Part shown: positions 7,543-16,311 of the stretch, piece after piece | Layout of the letters: every line of letters begins with the position of its first letter | Position numbering within the stretch: the stretch's first letter is position 1 | Source: Senimuribacter intestinalis | GTDB lineage: Bacteria > Bacillota > Clostridia > Peptostreptococcales > Anaerovoracaceae | Assembly (NCBI GenBank): GCA_943192975.1 | Contig: CALPCJ010000006.1 | Coordinates: 1-64,000, forward strand | Reading direction: 5' to 3' | Length of the DNA stretch: 64,000 nt | The notes under the pieces: model-generated | Databases searched by the model: none | Seen by the model: only the letters and a program-made list of their open reading frames with translations | What the model was told of the DNA's origin: nothing | Program-made: the position numbers and the translations under genes

Positions 7543-8613
7543 ATGGCTGAATATATTCTGGTAATCAACCCGGGTTCTACTTCTACGAAGGTTGCTGTCT
7601 TTGACGGCGAAAAGGAAGTACACTCCATGAACATCGACCATCCGGCGGAAGAGTTGAAAAAGTTTGTGGATATCAATGAGCAGCTGCCTTTCAGAAAAGC
7701 TGCCGTGATGAAATATTTGGAAAGTCAGTCGCTGAAGCCGTCTGATCTGGCTGGAATTGCTGCAAGAGCCGGCGCTATCGGACAGCTGGAAAGCGGGGCG
7801 TATCTCATTGACGAGACCTTTGTAAATGCGTGCAGAACTTCCCAGATTCCGCACCCTGCTAATCTTTCGCCGATTATTGCCTATGAAATCGCAGAGGAGG
7901 CGGGAACTGGTATTTGCGGCTATGCTTATGACGCAGTTTGCGGCTGCGGCGTGCCGGATCCGATTTTTACCTATACCGGTGTGCCGGAAATCAAGAAACC
8001 CTTTTTTACTCATGTGCTCAACAGCCGCGCTGTTAGTATCGAGCAGGCGAAGAAAGACGGCATGAAATTAGAAGACACTACTTATATCGTTTGTCATTTG
8101 GGCGGAGGTGTTACCAGCAATCTAATTAAAGGTGGAAAAGTGTTGGATTTTGTCGGAGATGATGAAGGAGGCTTTTCGCCGGAACGTTCTGGCGGTGTGC
8201 CTTGCAGAGAACTTGTAAAGTTCTGCTTCAGGAGCGGACTTTCCGAAAAAGAAGTGCAGAAAAAGCTGAAGGGTCAGGGAGGGCTTACCGCTTACCTTGG
8301 AGTCAACGACGCCAGAGATGTAGAGCGCATGGCCTTTGAAGAAGGAAACGAAGAGGCGAAGCTTGTATATGACGCTATGATTATGCAGCTTTCCAAAGAT
8401 ATTGCAAGTTTAGCGCCTGTAGTGTGCGGCAAGGTGGATAAAATTATCTTGACAGGCGGCATGGCATATTCTTCCTATTTGACTGCGGAAATGGAAAAAA
8501 GAGTCAGTTTTATCGCGCCGGTTTCTGTCAGCGCAGGAACCTACGAGATGGAAGCGCTGGCAAAGGGCATTCATCGGGTGCTTGCAGGAGAGGAACAGGC
8601 GCAAGTTCTGTAA
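7543..8613 (+). CDS. buk: Butyrate kinase
   Basis: This 356-residue member of the acetate/butyrate kinase (ASKHA) family makes butyrate and ATP from butyryl phosphate. The N-terminal phosphate-binding motif VINPGSTSTKVAVF (residues 6-19) is clear. HLGGGVTSNLIKGG and DDEGGFSPERSGG mark the butyrate kinase branch rather than acetate kinase, and KIILTGGMAYS is the second nucleotide motif. AAAGGAG precedes the ATG inside the end of ptb. A hairpin at 8631-8671 follows. Branched-chain acyl phosphates are possible alternative substrates, which would fit an amino-acid fermenter. Confidence 0.93.
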   Translation: MAEYILVINPGSTSTKVAVFDGEKEVHSMNIDHPAEELKKFVDINEQLPFRKAAVMKYLESQSLKPSDLAGIAARAGAIGQLESGAYLIDETFVNACRTSQIPHPANLSPIIAYEIAEEAGTGICGYAYDAVCGCGVPDPIFTYTGVPEIKKPFFTHVLNSRAVSIEQAKKDGMKLEDTTYIVCHLGGGVTSNLIKGGKVLDFVGDDEGGFSPERSGGVPCRELVKFCFRSGLSEKEVQKKLKGQGGLTAYLGVNDARDVERMAFEEGNEEAKLVYDAMIMQLSKDIASLAPVVCGKVDKIILTGGMAYSSYLTAEMEKRVSFIAPVSVSAGTYEMEALAKGIHRVLAGEEQAQVL

Positions 8614-8630
8614 ATAACCGGATACGGGAA

Positions 8631-8671
8631 GCCAGTGCAGCGGCAGATTAGAGTTGCCTAACTGCACTGGC
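8631..8671 (+). terminator. Hairpin after buk
   Basis: GCCAGTGCAG (8631-8640) pairs exactly with CTGCACTGGC (8662-8671), with extra inner pairing GGCA/TTGCC. No T-run follows, so it may be a processing or weak termination structure between buk and the tRNA gene. Confidence 0.5.
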
Positions 8672-8683
8672 GTATGTTATACT
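8654..8683 (+). promoter_or_regulatory. Promoter of the tRNA-Val gene
   Basis: TTGCCT (8654-8659), 18 bases, then TATACT (8678-8683), with an upstream TG giving an extended -10. The tRNA begins 20 bases downstream. Confidence 0.5.
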
Positions 8684-8702
8684 GAGAAAGCAATTTAGCT
8701 GT

Positions 8703-8778
8703 GATTTGTTAGCTCAGCTGGGAGAGCACTTGGGTGACAACCAAGAGGTCGGCAGTTCGAGCCTGCCACAAATCACCA
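8703..8778 (+). tRNA. tRNA-Val(GAC)
   Basis: The cloverleaf is complete. The acceptor stem is GATTTGT with ACAAATC, the D stem GCTC with GAGC, and the anticodon stem CTTGG with CCAAG around GTGACAA. That places GAC at 8736-8738, which reads Val codons GUC and GUU. The T stem is GGCAG with CTGCC. The discriminator is A and CCA is encoded at 8776-8778. Confidence 0.95.
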
Positions 8779-8788
8779 AATTATTAAG

Positions 8789-8826
8789 AACCAAGGTTTG
8801 CGAGTTAGCATTCCTTGGTTTTTGTT
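8789..8826 (+). terminator. Terminator of the tRNA-Val gene
   Basis: AACCAAGG (8789-8796) pairs with CCTTGGTT (8813-8820) and is followed by TTTGTTT. Confidence 0.7.
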
Positions 8827-8872
8827 TGGCCAACGCGCCGCACGCAGCTAACAAAACCGGGTTGTGCATATA

Positions 8873-9078
8873 ATTCGACGTTTTTCTCAATATATGCACG
8901 TTTAGAGGAGAATCTGTGCATATATTTGAAGAAATTAGCGTAAATACGTATATCTTATAGTGTGCCATGCGATTTTTAACGGTAAATTGGCTGCGGATAT
9001 GCATATTTTAATTGATTTTTGAAAATTTACGTATGCCAGTGTGCATATTTTAGGGAGTTTTTTGAAATTTATGCACCG
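8873..9078. repeat. Degenerate repeats built on TGTGCATAT, noncoding patch
   Basis: The motif GTGCATAW occurs at about 8874, 8916, 9000 and 9041, and inverted at 8891 and 9070. From 8915 on, units of about 35-46 bases share the start TGTGC(C)AT and a T-rich middle, two of them with TTTTTGAAA or TTTTTTGAAA. The stretch 8827-9154 has no convincing gene. Confidence 0.4.
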
Positions 9079-9154
9079 CGACCGAAGACGACCGTGGACG
9101 AGCAGACACGGAGCGGAGGTGCCGCCTGTATCTATCATAGCATCGATTTACATA

Positions 9155-9184
9155 TTGACGATTTGCTTTACACCGCTGTATAAT
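9155..9184 (+). promoter_or_regulatory. Promoter of the PAS/sigma-54 activator gene
   Basis: TTGACG (9155-9160), 18 bases, then a perfect TATAAT (9179-9184), 26 bases before the start codon. Confidence 0.65.
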
Positions 9185-9210
9185 CAAAAATAAAAAGACT
9201 GCAGAGGGAG

Positions 9211-10605
9211 ATGGATAACATGCTGAGAAGATATGCAGAGCAGATTTTGAATCTGTACAACTTCATTGACGGAATGATGATTGTCAATGCAGACGCAAAG
9301 GTTGAATATTTTATTACATATCGACCTGACGTCAATCTTCTGAAGGAGCAGAATTTAATCGGGCGTTATCTTTTGGACATTTATCCCAGTCTGACGGAGG
9401 AGAACAGCAGCATTATCCGCGTTCTTCGCACGGGTAAACCGATTTTCAATGAGTATCAGGTTTTGAGCACCTATGATGGACAGAACCTTCGGGCGGTTAA
9501 TACTACCTTGCCTATCAAAGAAGGAGATACCATCGTAGGGGTGGTGGATGTGTCACGATACATTGATTCTGATATCGAGCGGCAGGACATCGTGTTACAG
9601 ATAAAAGAAGCCGACGATGTGAAGACCATGTATACCATCGACGATATCGTCACTTCGTCCATGCAGATGGAGATTATCAAAGAGCGAATCGGCATGATTG
9701 CCGACACCGACTCATCTGTGCTCATCTACGGCGAAACCGGCACAGGAAAGGAACTGGTGGCGCAGTCTATTCATACTAGCAGCAAGCGAAAAAACCGCCG
9801 GTTTGTATCACAAAACTGCGCGTCTATCCCGGAAAACCTGCTGGAAAGCATCCTGTTTGGAACTGTAAAGGGCAGCTATACTGGCGCTGAGAACAGACCC
9901 GGACTCTTTGAAATGGCAGCGGGAGGCACTTTGTTTCTGGATGAAATTAATTCTATGGAGTGCAGCGTGCAGGCAAAGCTTCTCAAAGCCATCGAAGAAA
10001 AGCAGATTACCAGAGTCGGAGGGCTTTCTCCGATTCCCATCGATGTAAAGATTATTTCCGCAATCAATCAGCAGCCTATGGAGTGCATCAGAACCGGAAA
10101 GCTGAGAGAGGATTTGTTTTACAGACTCAGTGTGGTGCAGCTTTCACTGCCGCCGCTGCGTGAGCGGCTGAATGACCTGTTTTTTCTGGTCAGCCATTTT
10201 ATCTCTATATATAATGAGAAAATGCACAGGAAGATTTTGGGTATTGATGAAGAAGTGGAACAACTTTTTAGAAGATATCCTTGGCCGGGCAACGTGCGCG
10301 AACTGAAAAATATCATCGAAGGGGCGTTTAACGTGACCAACGCTGCATTTATTCAGCTGAAAGACTTGCCGGAATATATGTTTACTGCGGCGAGAAGAGA
10401 GCCGGACTATATGACATCGGGCAAACCTGCTGTCGACCTGAACAATCCGGATTTTTCCATCGACAAAGCCTTGGCTGATTTTGAGGTCAGTCTCATTGAG
10501 AAAGCGCTGGCTCAGACCGGTACTATGAGTGATGCCGCAAAAAAGCTGAAAATATCCAAGCAGGCGCTGAACTATAAAATGAATAAATATGACATCAATC
10601 GCTGA
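9211..10605 (+). CDS. Sigma-54-dependent transcriptional activator with PAS sensor domain
   Basis: This 464-residue enhancer-binding protein has three parts. A PAS-like sensor spans residues 1-120. The AAA+ domain (about 147-370) has Walker A GETGTGKE, Walker B GTLFLDEI and the sigma-54 contact loop GSYTGA, a variant of GAFTGA. A Fis-type helix-turn-helix ends the protein (TMSDAAKKLKISKQALNYKMNKY). GAGGGAG sits immediately before ATG 9211, unusually close, so ATG 9223 is possible. It is followed by two terminators and then a -24/-12 promoter for the deiminase-like operon, which is almost surely its target. The ligand, sensed by PAS, may be a guanidino compound, but that is inference. Confidence 0.9.
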   Translation: MDNMLRRYAEQILNLYNFIDGMMIVNADAKVEYFITYRPDVNLLKEQNLIGRYLLDIYPSLTEENSSIIRVLRTGKPIFNEYQVLSTYDGQNLRAVNTTLPIKEGDTIVGVVDVSRYIDSDIERQDIVLQIKEADDVKTMYTIDDIVTSSMQMEIIKERIGMIADTDSSVLIYGETGTGKELVAQSIHTSSKRKNRRFVSQNCASIPENLLESILFGTVKGSYTGAENRPGLFEMAAGGTLFLDEINSMECSVQAKLLKAIEEKQITRVGGLSPIPIDVKIISAINQQPMECIRTGKLREDLFYRLSVVQLSLPPLRERLNDLFFLVSHFISIYNEKMHRKILGIDEEVEQLFRRYPWPGNVRELKNIIEGAFNVTNAAFIQLKDLPEYMFTAARREPDYMTSGKPAVDLNNPDFSIDKALADFEVSLIEKALAQTGTMSDAAKKLKISKQALNYKMNKYDINR

Positions 10606-10612
10606 TGGTACG

Positions 10613-10643
10613 AAAAACTTTACAAAATAGTAAAGTTTTTTTT
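10613..10643 (+). terminator. Terminator after the activator gene
   Basis: AAACTTTAC (10615-10623) pairs with GTAAAGTTT (10630-10638), followed by a T-run. Confidence 0.75.
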
Positions 10644-10678
10644 ACTACTTGCGATAGGCTAAAGCCATAGAACGATGG

Positions 10679-10710
10679 AAACCGCTAATTTCAGCGGTTT
10701 TTATTTTTTT
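10679..10710 (+). terminator. Second terminator before the deiminase-like operon
   Basis: AAACCGCT (10679-10686) pairs with AGCGGTTT (10693-10700), followed by a long T-rich tract. Two terminators in a row insulate the sigma-54 promoter that starts six bases later. Confidence 0.75.
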
Positions 10711-10715
10711 ATAAA

Positions 10716-10732
10716 TTGGCATAATAATTGCG
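10716..10732 (+). promoter_or_regulatory. Sigma-54 (-24/-12) promoter of the deiminase-like operon
   Basis: TTGGCATAATAATTGCG has GG at 10718-10719 and GC at 10730-10731 with exactly ten bases between, matching the TGGCAC-N5-TTGC consensus except for T instead of C at one place. It lies 58 bases before the first gene's ATG. Confidence 0.85.
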
Positions 10733-10789
10733 GTTTATAAATACAAGTTGTGCAACGAGAAAGAAGTAAGAATAAATGAGGAGGTTGAC

Positions 10790-11743
10790 ATGAGTCAGGA
10801 ACTTAAGAAATTTGATATTGACGCAATTCCGGGGGAACGATGGTTTCCGAAAGAGACAACCTTTGAGGAGGATATGAATCTTTACTGGGGAGACTGGGGC
10901 GTTGCGTCTGAAGTTGAAAAGCTGCGTGCGGTGCTTCTTCGCAGACCCGGCAAAGAAGTAGAAAACTTTGATGCAGCAGAGTACAGATTTTCTGATGAAC
11001 CGGTTGATATCGAATTAATGAGAAAACAGCATGACCAAGTTGCGGATATTTATCGGGAGCATGGTGTCAAGGTTTACTACGTAGAGGAACAGAGAGAGGA
11101 CCGACCGAATGCAATTTTTTGCAGGGATTTGATGTTTATGACACCGGAAGGTGCGATTATCACAAGACCTGGTATGGCAGCAAGACGCGGAGAAGAACGC
11201 TATATAGCAAAAGCCCTTGCGGATATCGGTGTGCCTATTGTAAGAACTATCAACGGAGACGGCATGTTTGAAGGTGCAAATGCAATGTGGGTGGACAGAA
11301 AAACTGTGGTTATTTCCACGGGAAGCCGCTGCAACAGAAGCGGATACGACCAGGTGGAAACAGAACTGAGAAGAATGGGTGTAACAGAAATCATTCACAT
11401 GCAGCAGCCTTACAGCAATATTCATATCGATGGTCTGATGAACGCTGCCAGCAACGATGTTGTGATGGTTCATGCGTCACAGGTACCTTATGACGTGCTG
11501 GACGTTTTGAAAAAGAAAGGATACAAGATTTTGGAAGCACCATCTACAACAGAGGTGCGCGAAAGCTTTGGCTGCAACTTTGTAGCTTTGGAGCCGGGAC
11601 TGATTGTAATGCCGGAGGGAAATCCGAGATGTCAGTCGCTGCTTGAAGACAACGGAATCAAGGTAATTACTGTAGATATTTCAGAGATTATGAAGGGCAG
11701 AGGTGCGCTGCACTGCATAACCGCATTTTTGAAGAGAGGATAA
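10790..11743 (+). CDS. Arginine deiminase/amidinotransferase-family protein, copy 1
   Basis: This 317-residue protein belongs to the guanidino-group modifying superfamily, whose members attack arginine-like guanidines through a cysteine. Visible family residues are FCRD near residue 108 (guanidine-binding Asp), MFEGAN (the EGGD motif with the last two positions changed), HID near 206 (catalytic His) and Cys309 in ALHCITAF. It is shorter than true arginine deiminase (about 410) and closer in size to dimethylarginine hydrolases. The substrate is unknown. GGAGGTTGAC sets the start at 10790. It is first in a sigma-54 operon and is followed after 15 bases by a paralog. Confidence 0.8.
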   Translation: MSQELKKFDIDAIPGERWFPKETTFEEDMNLYWGDWGVASEVEKLRAVLLRRPGKEVENFDAAEYRFSDEPVDIELMRKQHDQVADIYREHGVKVYYVEEQREDRPNAIFCRDLMFMTPEGAIITRPGMAARRGEERYIAKALADIGVPIVRTINGDGMFEGANAMWVDRKTVVISTGSRCNRSGYDQVETELRRMGVTEIIHMQQPYSNIHIDGLMNAASNDVVMVHASQVPYDVLDVLKKKGYKILEAPSTTEVRESFGCNFVALEPGLIVMPEGNPRCQSLLEDNGIKVITVDISEIMKGRGALHCITAFLKRG

Positions 11744-11758
11744 GGAGAGGTATTTAGC

Positions 11759-12703
11759 ATGACAGATAAGAAACGTGATATCGACGCAATTGCAGGGGAA
11801 AGATGGTTCCCGAAGGAATCTACTATCATTGATGATATGAAGGACTTGTGGGGTGACTGGGGTGTATGCTCCGAGGTTGACCAGCTGAAGGCGGTTTTGA
11901 TGCGTCGTCCGGGGCGGGAAATCGAAAACTTTGATTGGCAGGAAGCTCGCTTTAAAGCGGCAATCGATCCGGAAAAATTTCGTGCCCAGCATGACGGTCT
12001 TGCAGACATTTACAGAGCTCACGGCGTCAACGTTCACTACATCGAAGAGCAGAGAGAGGATAAACCTAACGCGCTGTTTTGCAGAGACCTGGTACTGATG
12101 ACACCGGAAGGGGCTATCGTAACAAGACCTGCTATGGAAGCAAGACGCGGCGAGGAAAGATATGCTGCAAAGACTCTTGCAGACCTTGGAGTTCCAATCA
12201 TCAGAACCATTTGCGGTGACGCAACCTTTGAGGGAGCGATGGTGATGTGGGTCGACCGTCACACTGCAATTTTGGCAAGCGGCGTCAGGACCAACAGAAG
12301 CGGCTATGAAATGGTGGAATACGAACTAAAGCGCATGGGTGTAACAGAAATTCTGCACATGCAGGTACCTTACGGTCACGCCCATATCGATGGAAATCTC
12401 AACTTTGCAAGCCACGATGTTGCAATGATTCATGCGTCACAGGTGCCTTACGATGTGTGCGATGCTTTGAAGAAAAAAGGCATAAAGCTGCTGGAGTGCC
12501 CGTCCCAGACTGAAGCAAAGGAAAGCTTTGCAATTAACTTTGTAGCCCTGAAACCGGGACAGATTGTAATGCCGGCGGGAAATCCTAGAAGCCAAGAGCT
12601 TCTTGAGAAAAATGGAATCGAAGTTATTCCGGTTGAGTTTGATGAAGTTATGAAAGGATTCGGTGCAATTCACTGTTGTACTGCATTCTTAAAGAGAGGG
12701 TAA
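11759..12703 (+). CDS. Arginine deiminase/amidinotransferase-family protein, copy 2
   Basis: This 314-residue protein is a full-length paralog of the preceding one; about two thirds of the first 60 residues are identical by eye. It keeps FCRD, HID and a reactive Cys306 (AIHCCTAF, with a second Cys at 307). The EGGD motif is EGAM here and EGAN in copy 1, so the two substrate pockets probably differ. A tandem pair could be two subunits of one enzyme or two enzymes acting on related guanidino or ureido substrates. AAGGAGAGG lies upstream of the ATG. Confidence 0.8.
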   Translation: MTDKKRDIDAIAGERWFPKESTIIDDMKDLWGDWGVCSEVDQLKAVLMRRPGREIENFDWQEARFKAAIDPEKFRAQHDGLADIYRAHGVNVHYIEEQREDKPNALFCRDLVLMTPEGAIVTRPAMEARRGEERYAAKTLADLGVPIIRTICGDATFEGAMVMWVDRHTAILASGVRTNRSGYEMVEYELKRMGVTEILHMQVPYGHAHIDGNLNFASHDVAMIHASQVPYDVCDALKKKGIKLLECPSQTEAKESFAINFVALKPGQIVMPAGNPRSQELLEKNGIEVIPVEFDEVMKGFGAIHCCTAFLKRG

Positions 12704-12714
12704 GGAGAAGTAAT

Positions 12715-14451
12715 ATGAGTATTTATGAAAAGCTGGCAGAAGAACTGTCACTGGACAGAATGTATGAAAATATGACTTATCTGGTGGATGAAGTCGGAGA
12801 GAGACTTTCCGGTTCGCCGCAAATGCGTAAAGCGACGGAATTCATCTGCGGAAAATTAAAGGAGTACGGTGTGGAAGCGCACATCGACCACTTCCCAATG
12901 TACCAGAGCTATCCGAAAGAAGCAACTTTGACACTTCTTGCGCCGGAGAAAAAGGAAATTCCGGCAAGACCTGTATGTCATATTAAATCCACTTCAGCAG
13001 AAGGGCTCAGCGGGGAACTTGTTTATTTGGGAAGCGGTGCCTACGAGGACTATGATGGAAAGGACGTGACTGGCAAAATCGTTCTGACCGACATGAACTG
13101 GAGTCCGGGCAGACCTGAAAAGGCAAGGATTGCCTGGGAAATGGGTGCAAAAGCTCTGATTATCATGAACTGGGGTAAGGCAGAAGACGGCCTGATTCAG
13201 ATGGGTGCAGTTAAGGCCCAGTGGGGAAATCCGACACCGGACACAGAAAAGGATATCGTGGATTTGACTGTAATCAGCATTTCCAGAGCCGACGGTGAAT
13301 ATCTTGCAGGACTTTGTGAAAAGGGCGAAGTCAGCGTCCATCTGACGGCGGAAGCGACCAGAGAGTGGATTACTGCAGACCAGCCAATTGGCAGAGTTTA
13401 CGGCGGAAAGAGTAGCGGCCAGTACGTACTTGTGGGAAGCCATGTGGACGCATGGGGAAAATCGGCAATCTGCAATGCGTCCGGCAATGCGCTGAATTTA
13501 GAACTCGCAAGGCTTTTTCAGAAACATAAAGATGAACTGAACCGCGACGTAGTATTTGTATTCTGGGACGGCCACGAAATCGCAGAGGGCGGCGGTTCCG
13601 CCTGGTATGCAGACAATTACTGGAAGGATATGAACGAAAACTGTCTGGCGTATATCAACATCGACAATCTGGCAATTAAGGGAACTACCATTCCAGGCGT
13701 GGAAGGACAGCCCGAACTGAAAGACTATCTGACCGGCGCAATCAAGGAAATCTGGGGTCAGGAAGGAGAGTGGCATCGGGCGTACAAAGGCGGCGGTGAC
13801 TCCTCTTTCTTCGGTGTAGGCGTTCCGTACTGCTCCTTTGCAACAGAGTACACAGAAGAAAAGCTGGTAGAACTGAACTACGCATTTTACAGTCCATGGC
13901 TGCACAGCGACTCTGACACCATTGACAAATTGGACAGAGACCTGCTTTTGGGACACGGAAAATATTTTGCGTATATCATCGAAGGCATGGTCAATGCAGA
14001 CCGTGTTCTTTACGATTTAAAGGCGTTAGCAGATGACACCAGAGAGCAGTGGAGCCAGATTAAGGTGCTTAGCGGCCGTGGTGCGGATTTAATCTCTGAA
14101 CTGGGTGAAACTGTTGAGGAATATGCAAAGGCGCTGGAAGCCCTCTGGGATTTACGCAATCAGGAGGGATTCGCAGAGGAATACGACCGTCTGGCGCTGC
14201 TTTGCGAGAGACAGACTGCAATGCTGCGCTGCTACTCGGGCCGCTACGGACAGGACTCCTGCTGCGCGCTGCAGACAGAAAATCCAATACCGGCCTTGGC
14301 GCACGCTCTTGCAAAATACAACAGGGCAGAGGAAGGTTCTCACGAATATTACCTGTGGGAAACGCAGATTCTGCGCGTAAAACACATGGTTTATGATGCA
14401 ATGTATTACTCCAAAGAGCTGATACAGCGTGGCATACTGAAGACAAAATAA
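12715..14451 (+). CDS. M28-family peptidase-like protein with PA domain and altered metal site
   Basis: This 578-residue protein has the M28 zinc-peptidase fold with an inserted PA domain (about residues 105-225, VYLGSGAYEDYDG...GKIVLTD). Aligned by eye to M28 aminopeptidases, His243 and Asp245 (SHVDAW), Glu288, Asp317 (YINIDN) and His397 (WLHSDSDT) are kept. The bridging zinc ligand Asp of DNASG is Cys253 (CNASG), and the catalytic-base Glu of the EE pair is His287. It may be a hydrolase of changed chemistry or an inactive binder. No signal peptide is seen. Position after two deiminase-like genes suggests work on the same compound. AAGGAG sets the start at 12715. Confidence 0.78.
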   Translation: MSIYEKLAEELSLDRMYENMTYLVDEVGERLSGSPQMRKATEFICGKLKEYGVEAHIDHFPMYQSYPKEATLTLLAPEKKEIPARPVCHIKSTSAEGLSGELVYLGSGAYEDYDGKDVTGKIVLTDMNWSPGRPEKARIAWEMGAKALIIMNWGKAEDGLIQMGAVKAQWGNPTPDTEKDIVDLTVISISRADGEYLAGLCEKGEVSVHLTAEATREWITADQPIGRVYGGKSSGQYVLVGSHVDAWGKSAICNASGNALNLELARLFQKHKDELNRDVVFVFWDGHEIAEGGGSAWYADNYWKDMNENCLAYINIDNLAIKGTTIPGVEGQPELKDYLTGAIKEIWGQEGEWHRAYKGGGDSSFFGVGVPYCSFATEYTEEKLVELNYAFYSPWLHSDSDTIDKLDRDLLLGHGKYFAYIIEGMVNADRVLYDLKALADDTREQWSQIKVLSGRGADLISELGETVEEYAKALEALWDLRNQEGFAEEYDRLALLCERQTAMLRCYSGRYGQDSCCALQTENPIPALAHALAKYNRAEEGSHEYYLWETQILRVKHMVYDAMYYSKELIQRGILKTK

Positions 14452-14469
14452 TAAAAAGGAGGAAAGGCA

Positions 14470-16167
14470 ATGAAAGGAAAAAGTATCTCTAATCGGAGAT
14501 GGTTTCTTGCGGCAGCTTTCCTCATCGGCATGCTGGTATTGACCCAGTTTGCCTTTGGGGAAGACGGAGAGGAAACGCAGTATTTTGGCGCGCTTTCTCT
14601 TATTACGCCGTTTATTGCAATTGTTTTATCGTTTATCACCAAACAGGTTGTGTTGTCGCTGGCAGCAGCAGTATTTGCAGGTGCAACTATCATCAATGGA
14701 GGAAATATTTTTGAGGGCTTTCTGCGCACCTGTGACACATACTTTGTAGGTACTGTAGCGGATTCTTGGAATGCGTCTTTGATGTTGTTTATTCTGGCTG
14801 TAGGCGGGATGATTGCCGTTATGAGCAGAATGGGAGGAATGCAGGCTATGGCTGTTGCCATGGCGAAAAAAGCACAGGGTACCAAAAATGTGTTGATCAT
14901 GACTTGGATTTTGGGATTGATTATTTTCTTTGAAGATATTGCAAACTCCCTGATTGTAGGTCCGACCATGCGTCCTGTTGCTGACGAGGCAAAGGTTTCC
15001 AGAGAAAAGCTGTCGTATGTCATCGACTCTACGGCAGGTCCTGTAACCGATATGGCACCAATTTCTTCATGGGTTGCCCACGAAATTGGTATGATTACAC
15101 TGGCATTTACATCCATCAGCATGGAGGCCGCCAACGTATACGGAATTTTTCTGCAGACCATTCCGTACAGATTTTACAACATTTTTGCAATCGCAATGGT
15201 TATTATTGTAGTGCTCATGCAGAGAGACTACGGTCCGATGTACAAGGCAGAAAAGCGTGCAAGACTGACTGGAAAGCTTTACGCAGATAACGCAAAACCG
15301 ATGATGAGTAAGGAACTGGATGCTATGAATGTAGCAGAAGGCGCACCGCTTCGCATTTACAATGCGGCAATTCCAATTTTGGTATTCATCTTTGTGACTG
15401 TTGCGGCACTGTGGTACACAGGCGGCGGTATGGATGCGGGCTTCACCTTGGAAGGCATTGCAACTGCATTTGGTAATACCGATGCAGCTTCCAGTATTCT
15501 GTATTCGGTTATCTTTACATCCATTTTGTGCATTATTATGGCAGTAGCGCAGAAAATCATGACTTTAAGAGAAGCCATCGATGTTTGGCTTGGCGGCTGC
15601 AAAGAGCTACTGTTCACCATCACAATTCTCATGCTGGCTTGGTCTACAGGCAGCGTCATGAGTGAGCTGGGAACAGGCGCATACATTTCCGGACTGGTAG
15701 GAACTGCAATTCCGGCACTTCTGCTTCCGGCACTTCTGTTTGTAATCGCTTGCGTGATGGCATTCTCCACAGGAACCTCTTATGGAACCAGCGGAATCAT
15801 GATTCCGATTGCTTTTCCGATTGCTGTTGGAATGTCCGGCGGAGAAGTTGGATCCCTTGCTATCGTGACTATCGCAGCAGTAACTTGCGGCGCTGTCTTC
15901 GGCGACCACTGCTCGCCGATTTCTGATACGACAATCATGAGTTCCATGGGCTCTGCAGCAGACCTGATGGATCACGTAAAAACACAGATTCCGTATGCAA
16001 TGACAGTAGCAGTTGTGGCAATTCTCGGATTTATTCTTGCGGCAGCAGGACTATCTCCGCTGATTATTCTTCCACTGGGCATTGTAGCTTTGGCAGTTAT
16101 TGTAAGACTGATTGGCAAGAGCACTAAGCTTGAAGACCTCGAAAAAGAAGGATCGGAGTCAGTGTAA
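14470..16167 (+). CDS. NhaC-family Na+/H+ antiporter-type transporter
   Basis: This 565-residue membrane protein has about 12-13 hydrophobic segments and the NhaC-family signature around FFEDIANSLIVGPTMRPVAD and STAGPVTDMAPISSW. A second half-repeat carries FSTGTSYGTSGIMIPIAFP and FGDHCSPISDTTIMSS. Family members include Na+/H+ antiporters and several amino-acid or organic-anion exchangers. As the last gene of the deiminase-like operon it more likely imports the substrate or exchanges it for the product than keeps pH balance; this is inference from context. AGGAGG lies upstream of the ATG and a strong terminator follows. Confidence 0.85.
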   Translation: MKGKSISNRRWFLAAAFLIGMLVLTQFAFGEDGEETQYFGALSLITPFIAIVLSFITKQVVLSLAAAVFAGATIINGGNIFEGFLRTCDTYFVGTVADSWNASLMLFILAVGGMIAVMSRMGGMQAMAVAMAKKAQGTKNVLIMTWILGLIIFFEDIANSLIVGPTMRPVADEAKVSREKLSYVIDSTAGPVTDMAPISSWVAHEIGMITLAFTSISMEAANVYGIFLQTIPYRFYNIFAIAMVIIVVLMQRDYGPMYKAEKRARLTGKLYADNAKPMMSKELDAMNVAEGAPLRIYNAAIPILVFIFVTVAALWYTGGGMDAGFTLEGIATAFGNTDAASSILYSVIFTSILCIIMAVAQKIMTLREAIDVWLGGCKELLFTITILMLAWSTGSVMSELGTGAYISGLVGTAIPALLLPALLFVIACVMAFSTGTSYGTSGIMIPIAFPIAVGMSGGEVGSLAIVTIAAVTCGAVFGDHCSPISDTTIMSSMGSAADLMDHVKTQIPYAMTVAVVAILGFILAAAGLSPLIILPLGIVALAVIVRLIGKSTKLEDLEKEGSESV

Positions 16168-16193
16168 ATGAAAAAGCTGAGTTTATAGAATTG

Positions 16194-16226
16194 AAAATCC
16201 CCAGGCCTAAGGCTTGGGGATTTTTT
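16194..16226 (+). terminator. Terminator of the deiminase-like operon
   Basis: AATCCCCAGGCC and GGCTTGGGGATT form a 12-bp stem with one wobble around a three-base loop, followed by six T residues. Confidence 0.85.
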
Positions 16227-16311
16227 CGATGTATCGCGTCTCCATCTTGCCACGCCCGGCAAAAAACGATATAGTATATGATGGAAAAGAAACTCGAAAG
16301 GACGAGACAGC

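Noticed and set aside
8714..9004. A 96-codon minus-strand frame over the tRNA-Val gene
   Set aside because: Its C-terminus (GRLELPTSWL...) is the well-known false translation of a tRNA gene.
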